Shown here piece by piece: positions 18,524 through 29,539 of a stretch of DNA of 64,000 nt. Under the pieces are notes generated by a model. That model saw only the letters and a program-made list of their open reading frames with translations. It searched no databases and had not been told where the DNA came from. Location of the stretch: NCBI GenBank assembly GCA_052145115.1, contig JBKQPG010000017.1, positions 1 through 64,000 on the forward strand. Reading direction: 5' to 3'. Each line of letters starts with the position of its first letter. The first letter of the stretch is position 1. Made by a program: the position numbers and the translations under genes. This stretch comes from CAIVVT01 sp052145115 (GTDB lineage: Bacteria; Acidobacteriota; Terriglobia; Bryobacterales; Bryobacteraceae).

Positions 18524-20209
18524 ATGCAGCCCTTCGTCCCGCTCATCACGACGGCGGATCTGGCGCGCGAGACCGCCGGCCGGAGACTGGTCCACCAGGC
18601 GTTGGACTGCTGGGCGGGACGCAACCCCGACGGCCTGGCGATCATCAATGCCACGCGCGGGACCAGCCCGACCTGGCGTCAGATCCGCGATGCGAGCTTC
18701 GCCGCCGCCCAGAATCTGCGCCGCATGGGGTTTCGCAAAGGCGACTTTCTCGCCGCCTCCCTGCCTTTCCTCAGCGAGCACATTATCCTGGAGTACGCCT
18801 GCTTCCGTGCCGGCGTCATTCACGCCCCGCTCGACCTGCGGCTCGGCCCAGCCGAGACCTTGCGCCAGGTGGCCGCCATCGGCGCGCGCGGCTATGCGTT
18901 CCTGGGGAAAACGCCACTGGCCGACTTCCGCGAGCTCGCCCGGGCGGTGAAGGCCCACTGTCCCACGGTCGAATTCCTGCTTCAATTCTCTGCGCCGCCC
19001 GAATGCCTCGACGGCGCCACGCCGGCCGCGCGGCTGTTCGAGCCGCCGGCAGGGTCCCTTCCGCCCGTTGAAATCGCCGAGGACGACGGCGCACAGGCGA
19101 TCTTCACGACCGGCTCGACCGGCTCGCCCAAGCCAGCGCTGCTGTCGCACCGCGGCATCGTCGCCCAGAATTGCAGCCTGGGCACGGCGTTTCACTTCGG
19201 CCCGGATCAGCGCGTGCTGCTGAACCTGCCCGCCTCGCACGTCGGCGGCCAGGCCGAGATCCTGATGACCTCCCTGTTCTCGGGCGGCACGGCCGTCGCC
19301 CTGGAGATGTTCGACGCGGCGCTCTCGCTGGAGGCGATCCAGAAGCATAGGGTGACGATCCTGGGCCAGATCCCGGCGATGTTCCAAATGGAGTGGCGCC
19401 TGGGCTCCTACGCAAGCTATGACCTCTCCAGCCTGTGGGGCGTGGTCTACGGCGGCCAGGCCGTGCCACGGCCGTTCCTTGACAGGATGCGCACCATGGC
19501 CCCGCGCCTGGCCACCGGCCTGGGCCTGACCGAGGCCAGCGGCTTTTGCACGTTCACGCCTTTCACCGGCGATCCGGCCGAACTGGAGGGCACGGTCGGG
19601 CTGGCCGCGCCCGCGTACCCGTTGACCATCCGCGGCCCGCTGCAGCCCGGCGGCCTGGCGGGCGAAGAGCTCGCCGCGGGCGAGACCGGCCATGTCTCGT
19701 TCCGCGGCCCGCAGAACTTCCTGGGCTATGTGAACGATCCGGCTGCGACCGCGCAGGCGCTGTCCGCCGACGGCTGGCTCTACACCGGCGACATGGGCCG
19801 CCTGACGGAGCGCGGTTTGCAGCTCGCCGGCCGCGCAAGATGGGTTATCAAGACCGCCGGTTATCAGGTGTTCCCCGGAGATGTGGAAAGCCACTTCAGC
19901 GCTCTGGCCGACCGCGTGGCGGCCGTGGGCGTGGTCGGCCACGAGCACGCCCTGTGGAGCGAGGCCATCGTCGCCTTCGTGGAGCAACGGCCCGGCGCCG
20001 ATCTGACGGAGGCCGAACTGCGCCGCCACGCCCGCTCGCTGGCCGGCTATATGCGCCCGCTGCACTACGTCGTGCTGGAACCCGGCGCCATGCCCCTCAA
20101 CCGCGTGGTCAAGGTCGATACGCTGAAACTCCTCGAGATGGCCCGTGCCGAGGTCGACCGGCTGCGTCAGCGCGGCCGCTGGGACGGCGGCGCCCCGGAG
20201 CCGGAGTAA
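18524..20209 (+). CDS. AMP-dependent acyl-CoA synthetase/ligase
   Basis: This 561-residue adenylate-forming enzyme activates a carboxylic acid with ATP and usually transfers it to CoA. The phosphate loop is TTGSTGSPKPALLSHRG, the A5 motif is GLGLTEASGF, the A7 motif is DGWLYTGDMG and the hinge is GRARWVIKTAGYQV, where the Lys before TAG matches the A8 region. A C-terminal lid with PLNRVVKVD carries the catalytic-lysine region near the end. Substrate is unclear: the family spans medium-chain fatty acids to aryl acids. It stands between the GH2 gene and thiC on the same strand, with no functional link evident. Confidence 0.9.
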   Translation: MQPFVPLITTADLARETAGRRLVHQALDCWAGRNPDGLAIINATRGTSPTWRQIRDASFAAAQNLRRMGFRKGDFLAASLPFLSEHIILEYACFRAGVIHAPLDLRLGPAETLRQVAAIGARGYAFLGKTPLADFRELARAVKAHCPTVEFLLQFSAPPECLDGATPAARLFEPPAGSLPPVEIAEDDGAQAIFTTGSTGSPKPALLSHRGIVAQNCSLGTAFHFGPDQRVLLNLPASHVGGQAEILMTSLFSGGTAVALEMFDAALSLEAIQKHRVTILGQIPAMFQMEWRLGSYASYDLSSLWGVVYGGQAVPRPFLDRMRTMAPRLATGLGLTEASGFCTFTPFTGDPAELEGTVGLAAPAYPLTIRGPLQPGGLAGEELAAGETGHVSFRGPQNFLGYVNDPAATAQALSADGWLYTGDMGRLTERGLQLAGRARWVIKTAGYQVFPGDVESHFSALADRVAAVGVVGHEHALWSEAIVAFVEQRPGADLTEAELRRHARSLAGYMRPLHYVVLEPGAMPLNRVVKVDTLKLLEMARAEVDRLRQRGRWDGGAPEPE

Positions 20210-20245
20210 CCGCTCTTCTATACTCTTCGTGCCATAATCAAAGCC

Positions 20246-21649
<1,404 letters not shown>

Positions 21650-21686
21650 AGGCCGGCGCATCGGCCTCGGTCCGGTCCACGTCCTC

Positions 21687-22049
21687 TCAGCCGATCAGCT
21701 TTTGCACCAGACGTTTGAGTTCCTGCAGGTCCAGCGGCTTGGGCATGACGGCGTTGGCGCCCAGCAACTCGGCGGTGCGCAGGAATTGTCCCGAGAATGC
21801 GCCCGAAACCGCGACGATCTTGAGGTCTTTTCGTGTTTTCCGTAGCGTCCGGATGGTCTCGATGCCCTCTTGCTCAGGCATGACGAGATCGATGATGGCG
21901 AGGTCCGGATCGAAGCTTCTCGTCTGCTCCAGGGCATCCATGCCGTTGCAGGCCAATGCGGTCTCAAACCCCAATTCCGTCAGGAAATCCGTCAAAAGGT
22001 CCCGGATGGACGCCTCGTCATCAACGATGAGGATCCGCTTTGCGGGCAA
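21687..22049 (-). CDS. Single-domain response regulator (CheY-like)
   Basis: This 120-residue receiver domain stands alone. The acidic pocket is Asp10-Asp11, the phosphoacceptor Asp54 (IIDLVMPEQEG), the switch Ser82 (AVSGA) and Lys104 (MPKPL). With no output domain it probably acts by binding a partner or as a phosphorelay intermediate. Translation starts at a TTG (22049) with AAGGAGGCAG just upstream. No histidine kinase lies nearby. It is convergent with thiC; a weak hairpin GGCCG/CGGCC lies between the two stops (21651-21666). Confidence 0.93.
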   Translation of the reverse strand: MPAKRILIVDDEASIRDLLTDFLTELGFETALACNGMDALEQTRSFDPDLAIIDLVMPEQEGIETIRTLRKTRKDLKIVAVSGAFSGQFLRTAELLGANAVMPKPLDLQELKRLVQKLIG

Positions 22050-22162
22050 ACTGCCTCCTTGCTCCGCCTGGCCCTGGGATTCATTCCCAAGCCTCGTAAC
22101 TTTATCTTAACGTGGGGAAGCGGGATTCGTGCAATCGCGGTCCGTACCACGAGTACTATGGA

Positions 22163-22762
22163 TTATTTTGTGAGCATATAGACGGCAATTTCCGCGGTCA
22201 GGTTCGGCAGCCCGCTCACCCGCTTGTGCCCGCTCAGGAAAAATCGCCTTTCGACGCTCCACCCTTGCGCCCGCACCAGTTCCTCGAAATCCAGCACCGT
22301 CAGGAAGTGAATATTGGGCGAATCGTGCCAGGCGTAGGGGAACAGCCGCGTCCGCGGCGCGCGGCCGCTCACCAGGTGCGCGAACCGCACCCGCCAGTGG
22401 CCGAAGTTCGGGAACGCGATAATGGCGTGGCTCCCGATGCGCAGCATCTGGGTCAGAATATGCAGCGGCCGGCGCGTCTCCTGCACGGTCTGGCTGAGGA
22501 TGACGTAGTCGAACGCTTTGTCCGGGTACTCGCTCAGGCTGCTTTCGACGTCGCCCTGGTACACAGGAACCCCTCGCGCCACCGCCGCCTGGACCAGCTC
22601 CGGTTGCAGCTCGATCCCGCGCGCTTCGACACCCTTCGTGGCTTGCAGAAACGCCAGCAGCGCGCCGTCACCGCACCCCAGGTCGAGCACCCGGCTCCCC
22701 TGCGGCACCAGCTCCGAGATGAGCGCGTAATCGCTGCGCCCCAGCACCTCCCGGACCTTCAC
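22163..22762 (-). CDS. metW: MetW-family methyltransferase-like protein
   Basis: This 199-residue class I methyltransferase fold of the MetW family has motif I VLDLGCGDGALLAFL and a conserved C-terminal half (NFGHWRVRFAHLVSGRAP, AWHDSPNIHFLT). MetW partners MetX in methionine synthesis in bacteria where the two are adjacent. The GTG start at 22762 overlaps the metX TGA as GTGA and has GTGGAGG seven bases before it, a clear case of translational coupling. An ATG nine codons upstream has no ribosome site. The enzymatic reaction of MetW is not settled. Confidence 0.92.
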   Translation of the reverse strand: MKVREVLGRSDYALISELVPQGSRVLDLGCGDGALLAFLQATKGVEARGIELQPELVQAAVARGVPVYQGDVESSLSEYPDKAFDYVILSQTVQETRRPLHILTQMLRIGSHAIIAFPNFGHWRVRFAHLVSGRAPRTRLFPYAWHDSPNIHFLTVLDFEELVRAQGWSVERRFFLSGHKRVSGLPNLTAEIAVYMLTK

Positions 22763-23871
22763 TGCCCGGCCTCCACTTCCCGCTGGCATCGCGCCAGAAA
22801 TCCGCGCAGGATGCCCGTTTGTTCACCCACGTCCACCAGAAACGCGTCATGGCCGTAGTTCGAAGTCAGTTCGCAATAGGTGACGTCGTGATTGCGGCCG
22901 CGCAAGGCGTTGACAATCTCCAGCGACTGATAGCTCGGGTACAGCCAGTCCGAGGTGAAGCTGATCACCAGGAAGCGGCACCGCGCGCGCTCGAGCGACG
23001 CGGCCAGCGACGGGTAGCCCGCCGTCAGGTCGAAGTAGTCCATCGCCTTGGTGATATACAGATAGGAATTCGCGTCAAATCGCCCCACGAATTGCGAACC
23101 GCGGTAGCGCAGGTAACTTTCCACCTCGAAATCGACGTCGAAGCCGAAGCTGAACTCTTCGCGCCCCCGCAGCCGCCGCCCGAATTTTTCGCGCATCGAC
23201 TCGTCGCTCATGTAGGTGATGTGGCCCACCATGCGCGCCACCGCCAGCCCGCGCGCCGGCGGGTTGCCGGCATAGTAGTCGCCGCCCCGGAAATCGGGAT
23301 CGGCCGCGATCGCCTGTCGCCCGACCTCGTTGAACGCGATCTGCTGCGCGCTGGATCGCGCCGTCGCGGCGATCGGAATGCTCGCGCAGACCGCATCGGG
23401 GAACGACACCGCCCACTCCAGCGCCTGCATCCCGCCCATCGAGCCGCCCGTCACGGCCAGCAGCCGCCGGATGCCCAGCGACTCCACCAGCATCTGCTGC
23501 AGCCGCACCATGTCGCCGATCGTGATCACCGGGAAACTCATGCCGTACGGCTGGCCCGTCGCCGGATTCGTCGATGCCGGTCCCGTCGTGCCGCGGCACC
23601 CTCCCAGCACATTCGCGCACAACACGTAATAGTGCTCGGTGTCGAAGGCCTTCCCCGGGCCGATCATGTTGTCCCACCAGCCCGTCTTGCCTTCGTGGTC
23701 GACGCCAGCGGCGTGAGCGTCACCGGTGAACGCGTGCAGAATCAGAATGGCGTTGGAGCGCCGCTCGTTCAGCTTGCCGTACGCCTCGTAGGCCACTTCC
23801 AGGCCGCGCAGCGTTTCGCCGCTGTCCAGCGACAGCTCGGGGAAGCGCACGGTTTGCGTCTCGGTAATCAT
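22759..23871 (-). CDS. metX: Homoserine O-acyltransferase
   Basis: This 370-residue alpha/beta hydrolase acylates the homoserine hydroxyl, normally from acetyl-CoA, the first committed step of methionine synthesis. The nucleophile is Ser144 in TGGSMGGMQAL, and the other triad members are Asp in SFTSDWLYPS and His in NYGHDAFLV. The oxyanion-side GGCRGTTGPAS and the NPATGQPYGMSFP loop are typical. Acetyl versus succinyl preference is not decided by what I can see. It lies between fabH (106 bp gap) and metW (4 bp overlap). Confidence 0.95.
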   Translation of the reverse strand: MITETQTVRFPELSLDSGETLRGLEVAYEAYGKLNERRSNAILILHAFTGDAHAAGVDHEGKTGWWDNMIGPGKAFDTEHYYVLCANVLGGCRGTTGPASTNPATGQPYGMSFPVITIGDMVRLQQMLVESLGIRRLLAVTGGSMGGMQALEWAVSFPDAVCASIPIAATARSSAQQIAFNEVGRQAIAADPDFRGGDYYAGNPPARGLAVARMVGHITYMSDESMREKFGRRLRGREEFSFGFDVDFEVESYLRYRGSQFVGRFDANSYLYITKAMDYFDLTAGYPSLAASLERARCRFLVISFTSDWLYPSYQSLEIVNALRGRNHDVTYCELTSNYGHDAFLVDVGEQTGILRGFLARCQREVEAGQ

Positions 23872-23977
23872 CGCAGCCTATCCATTGAGTATGAACGATC
23901 GCCGGAGTGGCAACGGCCGCCGCCCCAGCTTCCCGCTACCTGCCGCCAGGGATGTTGGAGAGCCGCCCGCTGGGCCG

Positions 23978-24967
23978 TCAGATCTCCCAGCGCCACAGGC
24001 TGGCGCCGACCGTGAAGCCCGCGCCCACCGCGGCGTACAACACGTAATCGCCCTTCTTGAGCAACCCCCAATCGACGGCGTCCTGCGTCGCCAGCGGCAG
24101 CGTCGCCGAGGTCGTGTTGCCGTAGCGGTCGATGTCGATGATCACCCGCTCGTAGGGCATTTTGATGCGGTCCGCGCAGGCCGTGATGATGCGCCTGTTG
24201 GCTTGGTGCGGGATCATCACCGCGATGTCTTCGGTCTTCAGGCCGTGCTCTTCCAGCAGCGCCGCGCTGATGTCGCCCATTTTCCTGACGGCGAATTTGA
24301 ACACCGCCTGGCCCTGCTGCTTGATGTAGTGCAACCGCTGGTCTACCGTTTCGTGCGACGGCGGCAGCCGGCTCCCCCCGGCGGGCATGCTCAGCACCGC
24401 CGCCCCCGATCCGTCGATCAGGTGCTTGTGCCCCACGAAGCCGCGCTCGCCCTCCGCCGCCGGTTCGAGGATGAACGCGCCCGCCGCGTCTCCAAACAGG
24501 ACGCACGTCGCCCGGTCGGTGTAGTCGGTGATGCTCGACATCTTGTCCGACCCGATCACCATCACCCGCTCGTGCATCCCCGAGGCAACCAGGTTGACCC
24601 CTGTCGTTAGGCCGTACAGGAAGCTGCAGCAGGCCGCAATCAGGTCGAAGCCCCACACATCCGGGGCGCCGATACGGTGCTGCACCAGGCACGCCGTCGA
24701 AGGAAACAGGTGATCCGGCGTCACCGTGCAGACGATGATGGCGTCCAGGTCCTTCGCCTCCATCCCACGCTGTGCCAGCGCCGCGTTCGCCGCCTCCACC
24801 GCCATGTCCGACGTGGCCATCTCGGGCCCCGCGATGTGCCGCTCGCGGATGCCGGTGCGCTCCAGGATCCACTCGTTGTTGGTGTCCACCATCTTCTCGA
24901 GATCCTGGTTGGTCAGGATCGTCGGCGGCACATAGCAGCCGTAGGCGCTGATTTTTACGTTACGCAA
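23978..24967 (-). CDS. fabH: Beta-ketoacyl-ACP synthase III
   Basis: This protein of about 329 residues has the KAS III fold, condensing an acyl-CoA with malonyl-ACP to start fatty acid synthesis. The nucleophilic Cys113 lies in LIAACCSFLYGL, His in IPHQANRRII and Asn in YGNTTSAT. The TTG at 24967 is the likely start because AAGGAGAG sits eight bases before it; upstream codons give 28 non-family residues. The double Cys at the active site is unusual, and related KAS III-like enzymes can use other starters. It is divergent from the SprT-like gene. Confidence 0.92.
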   Translation of the reverse strand: MRNVKISAYGCYVPPTILTNQDLEKMVDTNNEWILERTGIRERHIAGPEMATSDMAVEAANAALAQRGMEAKDLDAIIVCTVTPDHLFPSTACLVQHRIGAPDVWGFDLIAACCSFLYGLTTGVNLVASGMHERVMVIGSDKMSSITDYTDRATCVLFGDAAGAFILEPAAEGERGFVGHKHLIDGSGAAVLSMPAGGSRLPPSHETVDQRLHYIKQQGQAVFKFAVRKMGDISAALLEEHGLKTEDIAVMIPHQANRRIITACADRIKMPYERVIIDIDRYGNTTSATLPLATQDAVDWGLLKKGDYVLYAAVGAGFTVGASLWRWEI

Positions 24968-25082
24968 TGAATGCTCTCCTTCGCCCGTTGAATCGTGCCC
25001 TCCTCGCCCGCGCGCGGGCGAAACAGACGAATCGCTCGGGAATGCCAGCAAAGCTTCATTGTTATGCTAGGCCAGTAGAGGG

Positions 25083-25814
25083 ATGCAACTTCAGACCGCA
25101 CTCCCGTTCGAATCGCCCGAGGAGATTTTCGCCCGCCTCTTCCGTCAATACCGTCCCCGCACGCCGCTGGCCGAGGTGCGCCTGGTTTTCAAGCGTTATG
25201 CCAACGCCAACAGCGCCATCTCCTTCCGCGAAGGCCGCCTCGCGGTGCGGCTCTCCGATCTGTGGCAGGGAGCGCCGGCCCGGGTTCTCGAGGCGCTGGC
25301 CGAAATCCTGATCGCTAAGATGTTCCGCCGCGAGTCACCCGCCCACGCCGCCGTTCTCTACCGCCGCTGGCTGAACCGCCAGGATGTCCGCCGCAGCCTG
25401 CAGACGGTCAAGCTGGTGCGCGGCCGCAAGTTCGTCAGCGGTCCCCGCGGCCGCGCCTGGGATCTCGAAGAAATCTTCGAGGAGCTGAATGCGAAACACT
25501 TCCATGGCCTGATGGGCCGGCCTCAGCTCGGCTGGAGCCGCCGCGAATCGCGCACCACGCTCGGCCATTACGATCCCTCGCACAACGCCATCATCCTCAG
25601 CCGGTTGCTCGACTCGCCCGATGTCGGCCGCCTGGCCGTCGAGTATGTCCTGTATCACGAAATGCTGCACCTGAAACATCCCGTCGAGCACCACGGAGCG
25701 CGCCGCCGCGTCCATACCAGCGCCTTCCACGAAGAGGAAAAGCGCTTCGAACGCCTCAAAGAAGCGAAGCAGATTCTCAAGCAACTCTGCGCCTCCACCC
25801 TCTCGCACTACTAG
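25083..25814 (+). CDS. SprT-like zinc metallopeptidase-domain protein
   Basis: This 243-residue protein has a C-terminal SprT-like/WLM-type zinc peptidase core. The HExxH motif is His192-Glu193-Met-Leu-His196 (YHEMLHLKHP), with further ligand candidates in EHHGARRRVHTSAFHEEEKRF. The N-terminal 110 residues are basic and alpha-helical. SprT-like proteins process DNA-bound or misfolded proteins in some organisms; the substrate here is unknown. The start at ATG 25083 has GTAGAGGG directly before it. A decayed second copy of its 3' half lies at about 28.3-28.6 kb. Confidence 0.86.
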   Translation: MQLQTALPFESPEEIFARLFRQYRPRTPLAEVRLVFKRYANANSAISFREGRLAVRLSDLWQGAPARVLEALAEILIAKMFRRESPAHAAVLYRRWLNRQDVRRSLQTVKLVRGRKFVSGPRGRAWDLEEIFEELNAKHFHGLMGRPQLGWSRRESRTTLGHYDPSHNAIILSRLLDSPDVGRLAVEYVLYHEMLHLKHPVEHHGARRRVHTSAFHEEEKRFERLKEAKQILKQLCASTLSHY

Positions 25815-25869
25815 CCCGCGGGGGCCGCGCTCCCGAGTCCATGCTGAGCCGTCATGATAATCTGAACCA

Positions 25870-28239
25870 ATGCCGCGGAACTGGCTCTTCTCCTTGCGAT
25901 TTCTGTCTTTCCTTTTTGCGATCTCTCCTTTGATTAGCGAGACAGCTTCCCCTCTTTCCGCGCGAGGCTATACCGTTCTTCCGGCTCCACAGATCGTGAG
26001 GCTTGAATCAGAGGACTTTATTGTCAACGGTGACTGGCGGATTGCACTGGCAGAGGGCGTGCAACCCCACGACGTCGCGGTCGAATCGCTCCAACAACAA
26101 TTGGACGAGCGTTTCCATTTGAATCTCACCCTGGCGGTGGGGTCGTCTCAGGACTCGCCGCGAGTCATCCGATTGAGGGTGGCACCGGACTCGGTCCCGA
26201 TTGGGGCTGCAACGGACAAGAATACAGCGCCGCTGAAGGAACAGGCCTACCGCCTCGATTTGAGGCGCGACCAGGTGACCATCGCCGCCAATGCCGCGCC
26301 AGGATTGTTTTATGGCGTCCAGACAATGCTTCAGTTATTGAAGGCACGCAATGGCCATTGGATCCTGCCCGTGGGGGAGATCACCGATTGGCCGGATCTC
26401 GAAATGCGCATCATCTACTGGGACGATGCACATCACCTGGAGCCGCTGCCGGTGCTAAAGCAAGCCGTGCGGCAGGCAGCCTTCTATAAGATCAACGGAT
26501 TCTCGCTCAAGCTGGAAGGCCACTATCAGTTCAAACACGCGGCGCCGATCGTCGAACCGTACGCGCTTTCGCCCGCCGAGTATCAGGAACTCACCGACTA
26601 CGCCTTGAAGCACTATGTACAGCTCATTCCCTACCTCGATGGGCCAGCGCACATCTCTTTCATCCTCAAACACCCGGAGTATGCCTCGCTGCGTGAGTTT
26701 CCGGAGAGTAATTATGAAGCCTGCGCAGCGAACCCGGCCACTTACAAGTTTTACGAAGGCCTGTTTCAGGACCTGCTGGACGCCAACCGGGGCAGTAAGT
26801 ACTTTGTGCTTTCGACTGACGAGCCCTACTATCTCGGTCTCTCAAAGAATGCGCAATGCGATGAAGAGAGCCTGGCGAAAGAGAAAGGCAGCGTAGGGAA
26901 GGTATTCGCAGAGTTCGTGTCTAAAGCGGCAAGCTACCTGCACGACCGTGGCCGCACCGTGCTGTTCTGGGGCGAGTATCCGATGAAGCCGGATGACATC
27001 GCCGCGCTCCCTGGTTATATGGTCAACGCAGAAGTGTATGGCCCGGAATTCGACCCTGTGTTTAAGGCGCATGGGATCCGGCAGATGATCTTCACCTCCA
27101 CGGTCGGCTGGAAAGAATTCTTCTTTTCGAATTACTATCTCCTGCCCGCCGCGGATCACATCGTCAGTCATGCATCTGGAGGGTATGGAACGGATCTCCC
27201 GGGCCTGGGTTATGTGGGGCAGATGTTGGACACAATTGAGAACACGCCCGCGCGCAACACGGCCGACTTGATGGGAACATTCGTGGCCGGTTGGGCCGAC
27301 ACTGGAATTCATCCCGAGGTGATGTGGCTCGGTTATGCCACGGGCTCCGCGGCTGGCTGGCACCCCAAGGGAGCCAGCGAGCAGGAGCTGACGGCTACGT
27401 TTTATCCGCTATTCTATGGACCTGGCGAAACGAACATGGGGCGAGTGTATCAGCTTTTGAGCGCGCAGGGTCAATTCTGGAAGGAAAGCTGGGACACTAT
27501 TGCTTCCAACGCACGGAGCCCAATCTGGGGCGACTGGGATCGCATCAATCATCCACCTCAGCCGGCGGAAGATCAAACTCTGCCGCTGCCCCCGGTACCG
27601 ACACCGGACTTACTGGCGCTGAATTACGACTGGACGGCGATGAGTCACCGACGCTTGGAACTTGCCGGCCGTTTCCTGGCCGGCAACGATGAACTGCTTG
27701 ACCTTTTGCATGAGAACCTGCAACGGGTGGAGTTCAATCGCTACAATATCGAGCTCTATATCGAGCTTGCCCAACTGTGCCGGCAGAACATCGAGATGCT
27801 GCTGGATCTCGGCCGGATCGATGCATCATTGAAGACAGCACAAGCCGCCGCCTCGAAAGGAGATGCCAAGGCCGCGGTTGACGCGATGGACGGGGCCCTG
27901 GACCAGGCTGAGAACATCCGTCAGCAAAGGAATCGGGTTTTTGAGGACGCTGTTGAGGTGTGGTATAAGAGTTGGTACCCTCGCGTACTGGAAGCCAACG
28001 GTCGTAAGTATTTCGACAAGGTGGACGATGTAAAAGACCACCTGCCGGTTCGCACGGCGGACATGACTTACTTGATCTATCGCCAGTTACTGTATCCTCT
28101 AGGTAACTGGGAGCAGCAGGTGGAATCAGCCCGTAACTACTACGCGAGCGCCCATGGATTGCCGGTTTCCTCGCGCCATTGGAATTGGAAGGATTTGTCC
28201 ACTTCGGTGCAACGGCCAGGGGCTGACGGCGGGAATTGA
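25870..28239 (+). CDS. Glycoside hydrolase family 20 (beta-N-acetylhexosaminidase-like) protein
   Basis: This 789-residue secreted enzyme (signal peptide 1-24) has a GH20b N-terminal domain (about 33-165), a GH20 TIM barrel (about 172-480) and a long helical C-terminal region (about 600-760). The catalytic Asp-Glu pair is Asp317-Glu318 in VLSTDEPYY. The substrate-assisted mechanism of GH20 uses the Asp to orient the 2-acetamido group. Preference for GlcNAc or GalNAc cannot be told. Its codon use is clearly less GC-rich than its neighbours. It sits between the SprT-like gene and a decayed copy of that gene's 3' end, which suggests acquisition by insertion. Confidence 0.88.
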   Translation: MPRNWLFSLRFLSFLFAISPLISETASPLSARGYTVLPAPQIVRLESEDFIVNGDWRIALAEGVQPHDVAVESLQQQLDERFHLNLTLAVGSSQDSPRVIRLRVAPDSVPIGAATDKNTAPLKEQAYRLDLRRDQVTIAANAAPGLFYGVQTMLQLLKARNGHWILPVGEITDWPDLEMRIIYWDDAHHLEPLPVLKQAVRQAAFYKINGFSLKLEGHYQFKHAAPIVEPYALSPAEYQELTDYALKHYVQLIPYLDGPAHISFILKHPEYASLREFPESNYEACAANPATYKFYEGLFQDLLDANRGSKYFVLSTDEPYYLGLSKNAQCDEESLAKEKGSVGKVFAEFVSKAASYLHDRGRTVLFWGEYPMKPDDIAALPGYMVNAEVYGPEFDPVFKAHGIRQMIFTSTVGWKEFFFSNYYLLPAADHIVSHASGGYGTDLPGLGYVGQMLDTIENTPARNTADLMGTFVAGWADTGIHPEVMWLGYATGSAAGWHPKGASEQELTATFYPLFYGPGETNMGRVYQLLSAQGQFWKESWDTIASNARSPIWGDWDRINHPPQPAEDQTLPLPPVPTPDLLALNYDWTAMSHRRLELAGRFLAGNDELLDLLHENLQRVEFNRYNIELYIELAQLCRQNIEMLLDLGRIDASLKTAQAAASKGDAKAAVDAMDGALDQAENIRQQRNRVFEDAVEVWYKSWYPRVLEANGRKYFDKVDDVKDHLPVRTADMTYLIYRQLLYPLGNWEQQVESARNYYASAHGLPVSSRHWNWKDLSTSVQRPGADGGN

Positions 28240-28299
28240 TCTCTCCGTAGGACCGCCGGAGTTATGCGCAGCCAGCTGATCATAACTGGCTTTGGTTTC

Positions 28300-28618
28300 T
28301 TGAAGGCCATGAACAATCAGAGCAGGAGCTTGCGAGCCGTGCTCAGGATCTCGGTCAGCCCTGATTTGGACTTTCTGCTGAATTGCGCGCACATCCTGAA
28401 ACACGATTTGCCGCCTCGGCCGTCTTCTGGATTCGCCCGACCTGAGCCGCCTGGCCGTCGAGTATGTCGTGTGCCGAGAAATGCTCCATTTGAAGCACCA
28501 CGGCGAGCTGTCGCCCCCATACCCGAACCTTCCACGAAGAGGAGAAGCGTTTTGAACGCCTCAAAGCAATCAAGGAGATACTCAAGCAGCTTTGCGCGGC
28601 GACGTCTTCGAACTATTA
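28300..28618 (+). pseudogene. Decayed 3' copy of the SprT-like gene
   Basis: Read in changing frames, this stretch matches the 3' end of the gene at 25083. RLGRLLDSPDLSRLAVEYV (about 28409-28465) is followed by CREMLHLKHHGE; after frame breaks, FHEEEKRFERLK and ILKQLCAATSSNY run to a TAG at 28616-28618. The first His of HExxH is replaced by Arg and several frameshifts are present, so it cannot make an active peptidase. Homology upstream of about 28400 is weak. Many differences are synonymous, so the duplication is old. Confidence 0.85.
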
Positions 28619-28639
28619 GCCGCGGCCAAAGCGTGATTC

Positions 28640-29539
28640 ATGGAAATGCGCGAGCATCGAGATAAGCAAACTATGACTTCGAGAAAGAAACAGTCGCTCC
28701 CGCCGGCCCTGCGCGCGGCCTTTCAGGGCGAGCCCGGCGCCTTCAGCCACCAGGCTGCCATGGACCTGCTTGGGCCCGCGGTCGTCGTCCAGCCCTGCAC
28801 GCGATTCGAGGACGTCTTCGTGGCGCTGCGCGACGGGCAGGTCGACGCCGCCGTGATCCCCATCGAAAACACGCTCCACGGCTCGGTCCACGAAAACTAC
28901 GACCACCTGCTGCACTTCGATTTCCGCATCGTCGCCGAGGCCAACGTGCGCATCGTCCATAACCTGATCGCCCTGCCCGGCGTGCGCTTCAAGGATGTGA
29001 GACGAGTCTTTTCGCATCCCGTGGCGATCAACCAGTGCCTCGATTTCTTCGCCGCCAATCCGCAGATCCAGCGCGAACCCTTCTACGACACCGCCGGCAG
29101 CGTGAAGATGGTCGTGAGCGAGGGCCTGCGCAACGCCGCTGCGATTGCCAGCGCGGTTTCGGCGGAGATCTACGGCGCCCGAATCCTGAAGCGTTCCATC
29201 GAGGACGACCGCCAGAACATCACCCGTTTTTTCCTGCTGCGCCGTACCGATCAGCCCGCGCTCACTCTCGCTGAGGGGGCCAGGAAAGGCTGGAAGACCT
29301 CGCTGGTCTTCACGGTGCGCAACCAGCCCGGCTCGCTGTTCCGCGCCCTGAGCGCCTTCGCGCTGCGCGATCTGAGCATCATCAAGATCGAATCGCGTCC
29401 CTTGCGCGGCCGCCCCTGGGAATATCTCTTCTACCTCGACCTGATCGGCTCGACCGACGAGGAACGCGTCCAGCGCGCCCTCGCGCATCTGCGGGAACTG
29501 GCCGACATGCTGCGCGTCCTCGGCTGCTACCGTGCTTGA
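28640..29539 (+). CDS. pheA: Prephenate dehydratase
   Basis: This protein of about 290-299 residues decarboxylates and dehydrates prephenate to phenylpyruvate. The catalytic domain opens with FQGEPGAFSHQAA and contains PIENTLHGSV, SHPVAINQC, TAGSVKMV and the essential TRF in DDRQNITRFFLL. A C-terminal ACT domain (about 220-295) carries GSLFRALSAFALRDLSIIKI and the ESRP motif, which bind phenylalanine for feedback inhibition. There is no chorismate mutase domain. The start is either ATG 28640 or ATG 28673; neither has a strong ribosome site, and the second gives the usual family length. Confidence 0.94.
   Translation: MEMREHRDKQTMTSRKKQSLPPALRAAFQGEPGAFSHQAAMDLLGPAVVVQPCTRFEDVFVALRDGQVDAAVIPIENTLHGSVHENYDHLLHFDFRIVAEANVRIVHNLIALPGVRFKDVRRVFSHPVAINQCLDFFAANPQIQREPFYDTAGSVKMVVSEGLRNAAAIASAVSAEIYGARILKRSIEDDRQNITRFFLLRRTDQPALTLAEGARKGWKTSLVFTVRNQPGSLFRALSAFALRDLSIIKIESRPLRGRPWEYLFYLDLIGSTDEERVQRALAHLRELADMLRVLGCYRA

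Noticed and set aside
20210..20245. Possible TPP riboswitch before thiC
   Set aside because: Only 36 bp separate the genes, too short for a THI box, and its conserved cores are absent.
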